Under the pieces are notes generated by a model. It did no database searches. It was not told the origin of the DNA and saw only the letters and a list, made by a program, of their open reading frames with translations. Source: Pseudomonadota bacterium (GTDB lineage: Bacteria > Pseudomonadota > Gammaproteobacteria > Xanthomonadales > Xanthomonadaceae). Taken from it: DNA of 8,321 nt. Shown here piece after piece: positions 1-6,551 of this stretch. How positions within the stretch are numbered: position 1 is the first letter of the stretch; every line of letters starts with the position of its first letter. The position numbers and the translations under genes are program-made. Location: NCBI GenBank assembly GCA_023395465.1, contig JAEWZE010000301.1:1-8321 (forward strand), read 5' to 3'.

Positions 1-608
1 CCGCGGGCGAGATGCTGTTCCTCACCGGGCATTCCGGCGCCGGCAAGAGCACCCTGCTCAAGCTGATCCACCTCGCCGAGCGGCCCAGCCGCGGCGCGGT
101 GCTGTTCAACGACCGCAACCTGCTGAAGGTGCGCGGCCGGCGGGTGGCGCTGCACCGGCGCGAGGTCGGCGTGGTGTTCCAGGACCATCGCCTGCTCACC
201 GATCGCAGCGTGTTCGACAACATCGCGCTGCCGCTGATCCTGCGCGGCCTGCGCCGCGGCGAGATCGGCAAGCGCGTGCGCAGCGTGCTCGAGCGGCTGG
301 GCCTGGCCGATCGCGAGGCCGCGCTGCCCGGCCAGCTTTCGGCTGGCGAACAGCAGCGCGTGGGCATCGCCCGCGCGGTGGTGGCCGAGCCGCGGCTGCT
401 GGTGGCCGACGAACCGACCGGCAACCTCGATCCCACCCTGTCGGGCGAGATCATGGCGCTGTTCGCCTCGCTGCCCGAACGCGGCACCAGCGTGCTGGTC
501 GCCAGCCATGACCTGGGCCTGGTCAAGCGCATGCGCAAGCGCGTGCTGGTCCTCGACCATGGCCGCCTGGTCGACGACATCGCGCCGGAGGACCTGGCCG
601 ATGGCTGA
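1..608 (+). CDS. ftsE: Cell-division ABC transporter ATP-binding protein FtsE (5'-truncated by window edge)
   Basis: FtsE is the cytoplasmic ATPase that pairs with the membrane protein FtsX at the divisome. ATP hydrolysis by FtsEX is known to activate periplasmic cell-wall hydrolases during septation. The readable frame begins at base 3 and lacks about 26 N-terminal residues compared with E. coli FtsE; the ATG at base 12 is internal (E. coli has Met30 here). Visible motifs in order are Walker A (TGHSGAGKST), the Q-loop (VVFQDHRLL, typical of FtsE), the ABC signature LSAGEQQRVGIARA, Walker B with the D-loop (LLVADEPTGNLD) and the switch histidine (ASHD). The signature has Ala where most ABC proteins have the second Gly of LSGGEQ, a conservative change unlikely to abolish activity. 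The gene overlaps ftsX by 8 bp. The family call is very secure. Confidence 0.96.
   Translation, partial: AGEMLFLTGHSGAGKSTLLKLIHLAERPSRGAVLFNDRNLLKVRGRRVALHRREVGVVFQDHRLLTDRSVFDNIALPLILRGLRRGEIGKRVRSVLERLGLADREAALPGQLSAGEQQRVGIARAVVAEPRLLVADEPTGNLDPTLSGEIMALFASLPERGTSVLVASHDLGLVKRMRKRVLVLDHGRLVDDIAPEDLADG
587..592 (+). promoter_or_regulatory. Ribosome binding site of ftsX
   Basis: GGAGGA lies inside the end of ftsE, 8 nt before the ATG at 601. It decides the ftsX start: the same frame is open further upstream (from 508), but that stretch is the out-of-frame translation of ftsE and has no comparable site. Confidence 0.75.
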
Positions 609-1548
609 GGCGAACGCGCGCGACGCCCGGTCCGGATCGCAGCTCGGCACCTGGTTCGACCACCATCTCTACAGCCTGGTCGCCAGCCTCGGCCGGGTGT
701 TCCGCAAGCCCGGCGCGGCGCTGTTGACGGTCTCGGTGATGGCGCTGGCGCTGGCCCTGCCGCTGGGACTGTGGCTGGTACTGGGCAACGTCGAACGGCT
801 GGCCGGCAACGTCGAGCGCTCGCGCGAGATCAGCGTGTTCCTGGCGCAGGACATCGACGCCGCGCGCGCGGTCGCGCTCGCGGACGAACTGCGCGCGCGC
901 GCCAACATCGGCGCGGTGGCGCACGTCACCCCGGAACAGGGCCTGGCCACGCTGCGCGAGGGCGGCGCGCTGGCCGGCATCGTCGATGCGGTGGGCGAGG
1001 ACAATCCGCTGCCGCACCTGCTGGTGGTGACGCCGGCGGGCGACGAACTGATGGTCGCCGCCTCGCTCGAACAGCTGCCCGAGGCCGCCCTGGTGCAGCA
1101 CGACGTGCAGTGGCGCGAGCGGCTCGACACCTGGCTGCGCTTCGGCGGCCGCGTGTCCTGGGTGCTGGCCGTGCTGCTGGGGCTGGGCGCGCTGCTGGTG
1201 GTGGGCAATACGGTGCGCCTGGACATCCAGTCGCGGCGCGAGGAGATCGGCGTGCTGCAGCTGCTGGGCGCGAGCGATGGCTTCATCCGCCGTCCGTTCC
1301 TGTACCTGGGCGCCTGGTACGGACTGGCGGCCGGGGCGCTGGCGGTGGCGCTGCTGGCCCTGGCCGGGCTGGCGCTGCGCGAACCGCTGGCCGGGCTTGC
1401 CGCCAGCTACGGCAGCCGTTTCGCCCTGGCCGGGCTCGACCTGCCCTGGGCGCTGGCGGTCACCGGCGGGTCCACCCTGCTGGGCTGGCTCGGCGCCGGC
1501 CTGGTCGCCGGCCACTTCCTGCGCCAGACGCGCCCCACCGGACTCTGA
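601..1548 (+). CDS. ftsX: Cell-division membrane protein FtsX
   Basis: FtsX is the integral inner-membrane partner of FtsE; in the family its periplasmic domain recruits and switches on cell-wall hydrolase activators such as EnvC. The 315-residue protein has the expected four-helix layout: a cytoplasmic N-terminus, TM1 at about residues 39-62, a periplasmic domain at about 63-183, TM2 at about 184-205, a cytoplasmic loop with the conserved stretch RREEIGVLQLLGAS (212-225), TM3 at about 233-260 and TM4 at about 281-304. The length is normal for proteobacterial FtsX. The start at 601 is supported by a strong GGAGGA site and by the 8-bp overlap with ftsE, which suggests translational coupling and matched stoichiometry. 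In Xanthomonas I would expect rpoH downstream; here a response regulator follows after only 6 bp. Confidence 0.95.
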   Translation: MAEANARDARSGSQLGTWFDHHLYSLVASLGRVFRKPGAALLTVSVMALALALPLGLWLVLGNVERLAGNVERSREISVFLAQDIDAARAVALADELRARANIGAVAHVTPEQGLATLREGGALAGIVDAVGEDNPLPHLLVVTPAGDELMVAASLEQLPEAALVQHDVQWRERLDTWLRFGGRVSWVLAVLLGLGALLVVGNTVRLDIQSRREEIGVLQLLGASDGFIRRPFLYLGAWYGLAAGALAVALLALAGLALREPLAGLAASYGSRFALAGLDLPWALAVTGGSTLLGWLGAGLVAGHFLRQTRPTGL

Positions 1549-1554
1549 GCCCGC

Positions 1555-2400
1555 ATGAACCAGCACGATCTCCGCCACCTCGAATCCGACAACCCCCGCG
1601 TCATGGTCGTGGACGGCTCCAAGCTGGTGCGCAAGCTGATCCACGCGGTGCTGGTGAAGGAGCTGCCGGGGGTGCACGTGGTCGAGGGCGGCACCCTGGC
1701 CGAGGCGCGCGCGCTGCTGGCCGGCGAACCGATCGACCTGGTCACCACCGCGCTGGTGCTGCCTGACGGCGATGGCCTGCAGGTGGCGCGCGCAGTGCGC
1801 GAAGCCGGCAGCCAGCGCTACGTGCCGGTCATCGTGATCTCCGGCGACGTGCAGGCGCACCTCGAGGACCGGCGCTTCACCGAGGACGTCACCGACTATT
1901 TCGACAAGGCGCTGGGGCACAACGCGCTGGCCGCCTTCATCCGCGGCTACGTGCAGCCGCAGCCGATTCCCGATGCGCACGTGCTGTACATCGAGGACAG
2001 CCGCACCGTGGCGACCGCGATCCGGCGCATGCTCGAAGCGCACCAGATGCGTGTCACCCACGTCACCACCGCCGAGGACGCGATCGCGTATCTGGAGGCC
2101 TACGCCGGCACCGAGGCCGCGCCCGGCGCGGACCTGGTGCTGACCGACCTGTATCTGAAGGGCGAGCTCGACGGCCGCGACGTGCTCGACAAGGTCCGCA
2201 ACGGCCTGGGCTACGGCAAGCGCCGGTTGCCGGTGCTGGTGATGACGGGCGACGACAACCGCGCCAACCAGGCCGCGCTGCTGCGCGACGGCGCCAACGA
2301 CCTGGTGCTCAAGCCGATCGAGGAACGGCTGCTGGCGACCAAGGCGCTGTTCCAGCTGCGCCTGTCGCGCCTGCCGGTCTCGCCAGCGCAGCAATCGTGA
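1555..2400 (+). CDS. Tandem-receiver response regulator without output domain; first receiver degenerate
   Basis: A 281-residue protein made almost wholly of two CheY-like receiver domains, with no DNA-binding, GGDEF, EAL or kinase domain. Receiver 1 (about 15-135) keeps Asp20, Ser96 (switch Ser/Thr position) and Lys118, but has Gly21 in the acidic pair (VVDGS) and Ala66 in place of the phospho-acceptor Asp (TTALVLPDGDG). It is therefore probably a pseudo-receiver. Receiver 2 (about 141-272) is complete: Glu147/Asp148, phospho-acceptor Asp198 (LTDLYLKGELDG), Thr231 (VMTGD) and Lys253 (LKP). It probably works as a phosphorylation-dependent protein-protein adaptor, with partner unknown. It begins 6 bp after ftsX with no obvious Shine-Dalgarno sequence and overlaps ung by 4 bp, so coupled translation in the ftsEX unit is likely. 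The receiver fold is certain; the biological role is not known to me. Confidence 0.9.
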   Translation: MNQHDLRHLESDNPRVMVVDGSKLVRKLIHAVLVKELPGVHVVEGGTLAEARALLAGEPIDLVTTALVLPDGDGLQVARAVREAGSQRYVPVIVISGDVQAHLEDRRFTEDVTDYFDKALGHNALAAFIRGYVQPQPIPDAHVLYIEDSRTVATAIRRMLEAHQMRVTHVTTAEDAIAYLEAYAGTEAAPGADLVLTDLYLKGELDGRDVLDKVRNGLGYGKRRLPVLVMTGDDNRANQAALLRDGANDLVLKPIEERLLATKALFQLRLSRLPVSPAQQS

Positions 2401-3125
2401 GCGAGGACGGCGTTCGACTGGAACCTTCCTGGAAGGCGCGCGTGGGCGACTGGTTCGCGCGCGAGGACATGCGCGCGCTGTCGGCCTTCCTGCGCCAGCG
2501 CAAGGCGGCTGGTGCACGGATCTATCCGCCCGGTCCGCAGATCTTCTCGGCCTTCGAAGCCACGCCCTTCGACGCGGTGAAGGTGGTCATCCTCGGACAG
2601 GATCCCTACCACGGCTTCGGCCAGGCGCACGGGCTGTGCTTCTCGGTGGCGCCGGGCGTGCCGGTGCCGCCGTCGCTGCAGAACATGTACAAGGAGCTGC
2701 AGCGCGACCTCGGCATCGCGCCGCCGGGCCACGGCTGGCTGATGCCCTGGGCGCGCCAGGGCGTGCTGCTGCTCAATGCGGTGCTCACCGTCGAGGACGG
2801 CCGCGCGGGCGTGCACCAGGGCAAGGGCTGGGAGGGTTTCACCGACCACGTGGTCGATGTGCTCAACCGCGAGCGCGAGGGCCTGGTGTTCCTGCTCTGG
2901 GGCAGCTACGCGCAGAAGAAGGGCAGCATCGTCGACGCCGGCCGCCACTGCGTGCTGCGCACCACGCATCCCTCGCCGCTGTCGGCGCATCGCGGCTTCC
3001 TCGGCTGCGGACACTTCTCCAGGGCCAACCAGTACCTCGTGCGCCGCGGCCAGGCCCCCATCGACTGGTCGCTGCCGCCGCTGGCGCAGCTGGAGGCGCC
3101 GGACGCGATGCGGCAGGAGGCCTGA
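2397..3125 (+). CDS. ung: Uracil-DNA glycosylase, family 1 (UNG)
   Basis: Removes uracil, from cytosine deamination or dUMP misincorporation, by cleaving the N-glycosidic bond; this is the first step of base-excision repair in the cytoplasm. The 242-residue protein carries all family-1 motifs: the water-activating loop GQDPYHG (67-73, catalytic Asp69), Phe82 of the uracil pocket (GLCFSV), the PPSLQN loop (91-96), LLLNAVLTV with uracil-reading Asn127, and the leucine-intercalation loop HPSPLSAHRGFLG with catalytic His191. It starts at GTG 2397, overlapping the preceding stop as GTGA. The N-terminal LEPSWKARVGDWF is the normal UNG N-terminus, so later starts such as Met25 would cut into the domain. 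The C-terminus runs slightly past the usual end (family about 225-230 residues). It is the last gene of the plus-strand unit. Confidence 0.97.
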   Translation: MSEDGVRLEPSWKARVGDWFAREDMRALSAFLRQRKAAGARIYPPGPQIFSAFEATPFDAVKVVILGQDPYHGFGQAHGLCFSVAPGVPVPPSLQNMYKELQRDLGIAPPGHGWLMPWARQGVLLLNAVLTVEDGRAGVHQGKGWEGFTDHVVDVLNREREGLVFLLWGSYAQKKGSIVDAGRHCVLRTTHPSPLSAHRGFLGCGHFSRANQYLVRRGQAPIDWSLPPLAQLEAPDAMRQEA

Positions 3126-3233
3126 CGTCCGGCCGGTGTCGCGCCGCAGGGAGCGGGCCGCTTCACCATCGACGCTGCCAGCGCGCAGGCACGCGGCAGC
3201 ATCTCGACCCGTCGCATCAGCCCCGGACCGGCA

Positions 3234-3258
3234 GGGGCCCGTGTCCTGTGCGGGTCCC
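3234..3258. terminator. GC-rich hairpin between convergent units, possible terminator
   Basis: GGGGCCCG (3234-3241) pairs with CGGGTCCC (3251-3258) over 8 bp with one G-T pair and a 9-nt loop. It lies 108 bp beyond the ung stop and 77 bp beyond the copB stop, in the 210-bp gap where the two transcription units meet. No T-run follows on either strand, so it is not a canonical intrinsic terminator. A bidirectional termination or mRNA-end-protecting role is only plausible from position. Confidence 0.3.
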
Positions 3259-3261
3259 GCC

Positions 3262-3303
3262 ACAACGACGCCGGGTCCCCGCCTCCGCGAGGACGACGGC
3301 AGG
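3262..3303 (-). repeat. REP-like palindrome (Xanthomonad type)
   Basis: Bases 3275-3282 (GTCCCCGC) and 3287-3294 (GCGAGGAC) form an 8-bp stem with one G-T pair and a 4-nt loop. On the minus strand it reads CGTCGTCCTCGCGGAGGCGG followed by GGACCCGGCGTCG. This resembles the dispersed REP palindromes I know from Xanthomonadaceae (GTC, a CCCGC/GCGGG stem, then ACCCAGCGTC). It sits between convergent genes, the usual place for such elements. With one copy visible, the repeat nature is inferred from resemblance and not shown here. The rest of the 3126-3335 gap holds nothing else I can name. Confidence 0.5.
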
Positions 3304-3335
3304 GGGGAAGGAATGGATCGCCCGGCGCGAGTCCT

Positions 3336-4625
3336 TCAGAACCAGAACCGCACGCCGGCCACCAGGCGCGTGTCGCGCGAGTCCTCGCCTTCGGCTTCGT
3401 GGAAGCGCGCGGTGCGCCCGAACGCGCGTTCGTGCGCGACCCCGACGTAGGGTGCGAACCGGCGGGTGATCTCGTAGCGCAGCCGCAGCCCCGCTTCGGC
3501 CTTCGACAGGCCGCTGCCGATGCCGCGCGCCGGATCGTCCTGCGCATGCAGCTCCACTTCGATCAGCGGCTGCAGGACGAGCCGGTTGGTGAAGCGCATG
3601 TCGTACTCGGCTTCGAGCTTGGCGGCGAGTCCGCCCTCGCCGAAATAGGCCAGCGCGGAAACCTCGAACTGGTAGGGCGCGATGCCCTGGATCCCCACCG
3701 CGCCCCGCGTGCGCGCAGGTCCCGGCTCGACGTCATGGCGCACGCCTGCGACCACGTCCCACCAGCGCGCGACCGCCCGCGACCAGCGCAGTTCGGCATT
3801 CGCGGACGTGGTGCGGCCGGAAGTGCGACTGCCGCTGCTGCGCAGCCACAGGCGGTGCAGGTCGCCGCCGACCGACGCGCTGCCTTCCCAGGCCTGGCCG
3901 CCGCCCGTGTCGCTGTCCCAGGCCTCGAAGCGGTTGAACTTCACCCGCGTATAGGTCGTGGCGCCATGCGCCACGTGGCCGTGCGCGAGCACCGGGAACG
4001 CGGCCTTGCGATCGTCTTCCGTCACGGCGGGAATGGGCTCGCGCGGCACCGTCCCGCCGGCCGGCGAGGGTGTGCAGTGCCCCATCGCCGCATGCTGCGG
4101 CGTGCAGCCGGGCGCGTCCGCGGGTGGTGGCGACGGGGCGGGATTCGCGTGTCCTTGGCCGTGGTCGTGCGGCGGCGATTGCCCCGGTGCCGCGCTCTGC
4201 TTGTGCGCTGCGGGGAGTTCGCTGGCGGCTGGCGGGCAGTGGCCCATGGCTGCGTGCTGCGGCGTGCAGCCGGCCGCAGCCGCGGGTGGTGGCGACGCGG
4301 CATGGCCCGCGTGTCCTTGGCCATGGGCGTGGTCGTGCAGCCGCGACTGTCCGGGCGCCGCGTTGTGCCCGTGCGCGTGATGCGCGTCATGCGCTGCGGC
4401 CGGGACTTCGCTGGCGGCCGGCGCGCAGTGGCCCATGGCGGCGTGTTCCGGGGAGCAGGCTGGCACGCCGACGGACGCGGGTGGCGTGGCATCCGCGACC
4501 GGCCGACCGGCATCGGGATGCGTGGGGTCGTGCGCGTCGTGGCGATGCGCATGCTGCGCCAGCGCCGCGCCGCTGAGGCCGCAGGCCAGCAGCAGGCCGA
4601 GGGTGCCGCGGAATGGCCGGCTCAT
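3336..4625 (-). CDS. copB: Copper resistance protein CopB (outer-membrane, PcoB/CopB family)
   Basis: CopB is the outer-membrane partner of the multicopper oxidase CopA in periplasmic copper resistance. The 429-residue precursor has a Sec signal peptide (1-23, cleavage after ALA before QHAHRHD). Residues 24-205 form a His/Met/Cys/Pro-rich domain with three copies of C-[ST]-P-[EQ]-HAAMGHC (57-67, 120-130, 174-184). The CopB beta-barrel follows from about 206 (KAAFPVLAHGHVAHG, then KFNRFEAW) and ends with the aromatic residue (RFWF) expected of a barrel assembled by the BAM machinery. The start at 4625 overlaps the copA stop as ATGA and has a strong GGAGG site 7 nt upstream; the frame is open further upstream, but only as the shadow of copA. 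The barrel is typical; the Cys-bearing repeat domain is the unusual part. Family call secure; transport direction and exact function of the family remain debated. Confidence 0.94.
   Translation of the reverse strand: MSRPFRGTLGLLLACGLSGAALAQHAHRHDAHDPTHPDAGRPVADATPPASVGVPACSPEHAAMGHCAPAASEVPAAAHDAHHAHGHNAAPGQSRLHDHAHGQGHAGHAASPPPAAAAGCTPQHAAMGHCPPAASELPAAHKQSAAPGQSPPHDHGQGHANPAPSPPPADAPGCTPQHAAMGHCTPSPAGGTVPREPIPAVTEDDRKAAFPVLAHGHVAHGATTYTRVKFNRFEAWDSDTGGGQAWEGSASVGGDLHRLWLRSSGSRTSGRTTSANAELRWSRAVARWWDVVAGVRHDVEPGPARTRGAVGIQGIAPYQFEVSALAYFGEGGLAAKLEAEYDMRFTNRLVLQPLIEVELHAQDDPARGIGSGLSKAEAGLRLRYEITRRFAPYVGVAHERAFGRTARFHEAEGEDSRDTRLVAGVRFWF
4071..4457 (-). repeat. In-frame tandem repeat of the CopB metal-binding domain
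   Basis: Three units are in frame in copB. Unit 1 is 4269-4457 (63 residues), unit 2 is 4107-4268 (54 residues), and unit 3 is the core only, 4071-4106. The shared order is CxPxHAAMGHC, then xPAASExPAA, a His-rich stretch, AAPGQS, HDH, GQGHA, SPPPA. Units 1 and 2 differ mainly in the length of the His-rich stretch. The DNA copies are also close; for example GCAGTGGCCCATGG occurs at both the unit 1 and unit 2 cores. This suggests expansion by recombination or slippage within the gene. Confidence 0.85.
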
Positions 4626-6439
4626 GCGCCTTCCTCCACGCGCACTTCGCGCATCATCCCCGCGTCCATGTGGTAGAGCAGGTGGCAGTGGTAGGCCCAG
4701 CGCCCCAGCGCGTCGGCGCGTACGCGATAGCTGCGGCGGGTGCCGGGCGGCATGTCGATGGTGTGCTTGCGCACCATGAACCCGCCGGCCTCGTCCTCCA
4801 GGTCGCTCCACAGTCCGTGCAGGTGGATCGGGTGCTGCATCATCGTGTCGTTGACCAGCACGATGCGCATCCGCTCGCCGTAGTTCAGCCGCAGCGGGTC
4901 GGCACTGGCGAAGGGGATGCCGTCGAAGGACCAGGAGAACTTTTCCATGTGCCCGGTCAGGTGCAGTTCGACCGTGCGGCCGGGCTCGCGACCGTCTGGA
5001 TCGTCGAACACGCTCTTCAGGTCGGCGTAGGTCAGCACGCGGCGGCCGTTGCCGCGCAGGCCGATGCCCGGATCGTCGAGACGTGGCGACGGCGCCATGG
5101 TCTGCATGTCCACCAGCGGATTGCCCGACTCGCTGGCCGGATGCGACTGCATGCCGCCACCACCGTGCGCGGCATGCGCATCGTGCGACGCGGGCGCGTG
5201 CCGGGCGCCGCAGGCGCCTTCGGCCGCCATCGCCGCGCCGCAGCCGCCTTCCGGCGCAGCGGCATGCCGGCCATGCCCGCCATGGCCCATGTCGTCCATG
5301 GTCAGCAGCGGTCGTGGGTCTACCGCCGGCACCGGCGCCTGCAGGCCGGCACGTACCGCCAGCGTGCCGCGGGCGTGGCCGGTGCGGCCCATGTCCTGGG
5401 CGAAGAGCGTGTAGGCGTCCTGCCCGGATGGCTCGACGATCACGTCGTAGGTCTCGGCCGCGCCCATGCGCAACTCGTCCACGCTCACCGGGTGCACGTA
5501 CTGGCCGTCGGCGGCGACCACGGTCATCTTCAGGCCGGGGATGAGCACGTCGAAATGGGTCATCGCCGAGGCATTGACCAGGCGCAGCAGCACTTTCTCG
5601 CCGGGACGGAATTCGCCGGTCCAGTTGCCCGCCGGGGTCACGCCGTTCATCAGGTAGGTATAGGTGTGCGCGTTGACGTCGGACAGGTCGCTGGGCGTCA
5701 TCCGCATCGCGCCCCAGGCGCGGCGGTCGGCGAGCGTGGCGGCCAGGCCGTCGCGGCGCACGTCGCGGAAGAAGTCGGCGACCGTCGGCTTGTACCAGTT
5801 GTCGTGGTGCGGCGCCTTCTTCAGGCGCGCGAACAGATCGGCCGGGTCGAGATCGGTCCAGTCCGACAGCAGCACCACGTGTTCGCGGTCCCAGTGGTAG
5901 GGCGCCGGTTCGCGCGGGTCGACGATGATCGCGCCGTACAGGCCCGCCTGTTCCTGCTGCAGCGAGTGGCTGTGGTACCAGTAGGTGCCCGACTGCTTCA
6001 GCGTGAAGCGATACAGGTACGACTCGCCGGGCAGGATGCCGTCGAAGCTCATCCCGGGCACGCCATCCATGTTCGCCGGCAGCAGGATGCCGTGCCAGTG
6101 GATCGAGGTCTGGGTCCCGGGCGGCAGGTGGTTGGTCACGCGCAGGCTGACGGTGTCGCCCTCGCGCCAGCGCAGCAGCGGCGCCGGAAGGCTGCCGTTG
6201 ATGGTGATCGCCGGGCGCGGCTGGCCGGTGAAATTCACCAGCGACGTGCCGATGTCGAGCTGGAAGTCGGTGCCTGCCAGGGTCTGGCCGGGCGTGGCGA
6301 GGGCGCGTTCGCGCGCCTGCGCCGGGACGCGCAGGGTGCCTGCGGCGAGCGCGGCGCCGCCGAGCAGCAGGCCTTGCACGAAATGGCGGCGCGAGCTCGA
6401 GGTCGCTGCGCGCTCGAGGCGGGGGCTGGTATGGATCAT
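4622..6439 (-). CDS. copA: Copper resistance multicopper oxidase CopA (PcoA/CopA family, Tat-exported)
   Basis: A periplasmic multicopper oxidase that oxidises Cu(I) and binds copper. The 605-residue precursor starts with a twin-arginine signal (SRRHFVQG, Arg17-Arg18, then a hydrophobic stretch; likely cleavage near AQA, residues 40-42), so it is exported folded. All four copper ligand motifs are intact: HWHG (114-117), HSH (156-158), HPIHLHG (536-542), and HCHLLYHMDAGMM (584-596) with type 1 ligands Cys585, His590 and Met595. The cupredoxin domains are interrupted by a His/Met/Cys/Gly-rich insert at about 380-445. Start 6439 is chosen because GGAG lies 6 nt upstream and the Tat signal follows directly; a longer in-frame reading exists but overlaps copL out of frame. 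It overlaps copB by 4 bp and follows copL by 106 bp. Length is normal for the family. Confidence 0.96.
   Translation of the reverse strand: MIHTSPRLERAATSSSRRHFVQGLLLGGAALAAGTLRVPAQARERALATPGQTLAGTDFQLDIGTSLVNFTGQPRPAITINGSLPAPLLRWREGDTVSLRVTNHLPPGTQTSIHWHGILLPANMDGVPGMSFDGILPGESYLYRFTLKQSGTYWYHSHSLQQEQAGLYGAIIVDPREPAPYHWDREHVVLLSDWTDLDPADLFARLKKAPHHDNWYKPTVADFFRDVRRDGLAATLADRRAWGAMRMTPSDLSDVNAHTYTYLMNGVTPAGNWTGEFRPGEKVLLRLVNASAMTHFDVLIPGLKMTVVAADGQYVHPVSVDELRMGAAETYDVIVEPSGQDAYTLFAQDMGRTGHARGTLAVRAGLQAPVPAVDPRPLLTMDDMGHGGHGRHAAAPEGGCGAAMAAEGACGARHAPASHDAHAAHGGGGMQSHPASESGNPLVDMQTMAPSPRLDDPGIGLRGNGRRVLTYADLKSVFDDPDGREPGRTVELHLTGHMEKFSWSFDGIPFASADPLRLNYGERMRIVLVNDTMMQHPIHLHGLWSDLEDEAGGFMVRKHTIDMPPGTRRSYRVRADALGRWAYHCHLLYHMDAGMMREVRVEEGA
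4633..4637 (-). promoter_or_regulatory. Ribosome binding site of copB
   Basis: On the minus strand GGAGG (within GTGGAGGAAGGCGC) lies 7 nt before the ATG at 4625, inside the last codons of copA. It confirms the copB start that overlaps the copA stop and suggests re-initiation by ribosomes finishing copA. Confidence 0.75.
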
Positions 6440-6445
6440 GTCGAG

Positions 6446-6449
6446 CTCC
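6446..6449 (-). promoter_or_regulatory. Ribosome binding site of copA
   Basis: GGAG on the minus strand, 6 nt before the copA ATG. It can fold back on CTCC at 6454-6457 (4-bp stem, 4-nt loop), so its access may depend on local structure or on an approaching ribosome. The 4-bp pairing is weak evidence taken alone. Confidence 0.55.
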
Positions 6450-6480
6450 AGGCGGAGGCGACCGGGCGCGTCCGCACGTT

Positions 6481-6551
6481 GGCTGATCGGGAAGGCGTCG
6501 CGCGCGTCGGCGGACGGGATCCTGGCGCCGCTGGCGCGGCGGCGATCAGCC
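6481..6551 (-). promoter_or_regulatory. Inverted repeat spanning the copL stop codon and copL-copA intergenic region
   Basis: On the minus strand GGCTGATCG (6551-6543), which contains the copL TGA stop, is perfectly complementary to CGATCAGCC (6489-6481), giving a 9-bp stem around 53 nt. Inside the loop a second hairpin, GCGGCG/CGCCGC at 6526-6541 with a 4-nt loop (written for the plus strand as CGCCGC-TGGC-GCGGCG), lies just after the stop. A ribosome pausing at the end of copL would cover or open the outer stem, so this is a candidate control structure for copA translation or for transcript stability. Function is inference from layout; the complementarity is seen directly. Confidence 0.5.

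Noticed and set aside
508..600. Earlier ATG for ftsX
   Set aside because: The extra 31 residues are the out-of-frame reading of the ftsE C-terminus, and the GGAGGA site points to 601.
523..2517. 664-codon open frame on the minus strand, antisense to ftsX and the response regulator
   Set aside because: Composition is Gln/Arg/His/Ala-rich shadow coding with no motif; the opposing plus-strand genes are unmistakable.
4071..4457. CRISPR array
   Set aside because: The repeats are in frame within copB, differ in length (189 and 162 bp) and encode a shared protein motif, so they are a coding repeat.
4550..4625. Lipoprotein signal (LLAC, Cys15) in CopB
   Set aside because: The hydrophobic stretch before Cys15 is short, a normal signal-peptidase I site (ALA before Gln24) follows, and CopB is a beta-barrel protein.
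4626..4811. N-terminal extension of copB in the same frame
   Set aside because: It would overlap the copper-ligand end of copA, lacks a signal peptide at its start, and would bury the clear signal sequence and strong ribosome site at 4625.
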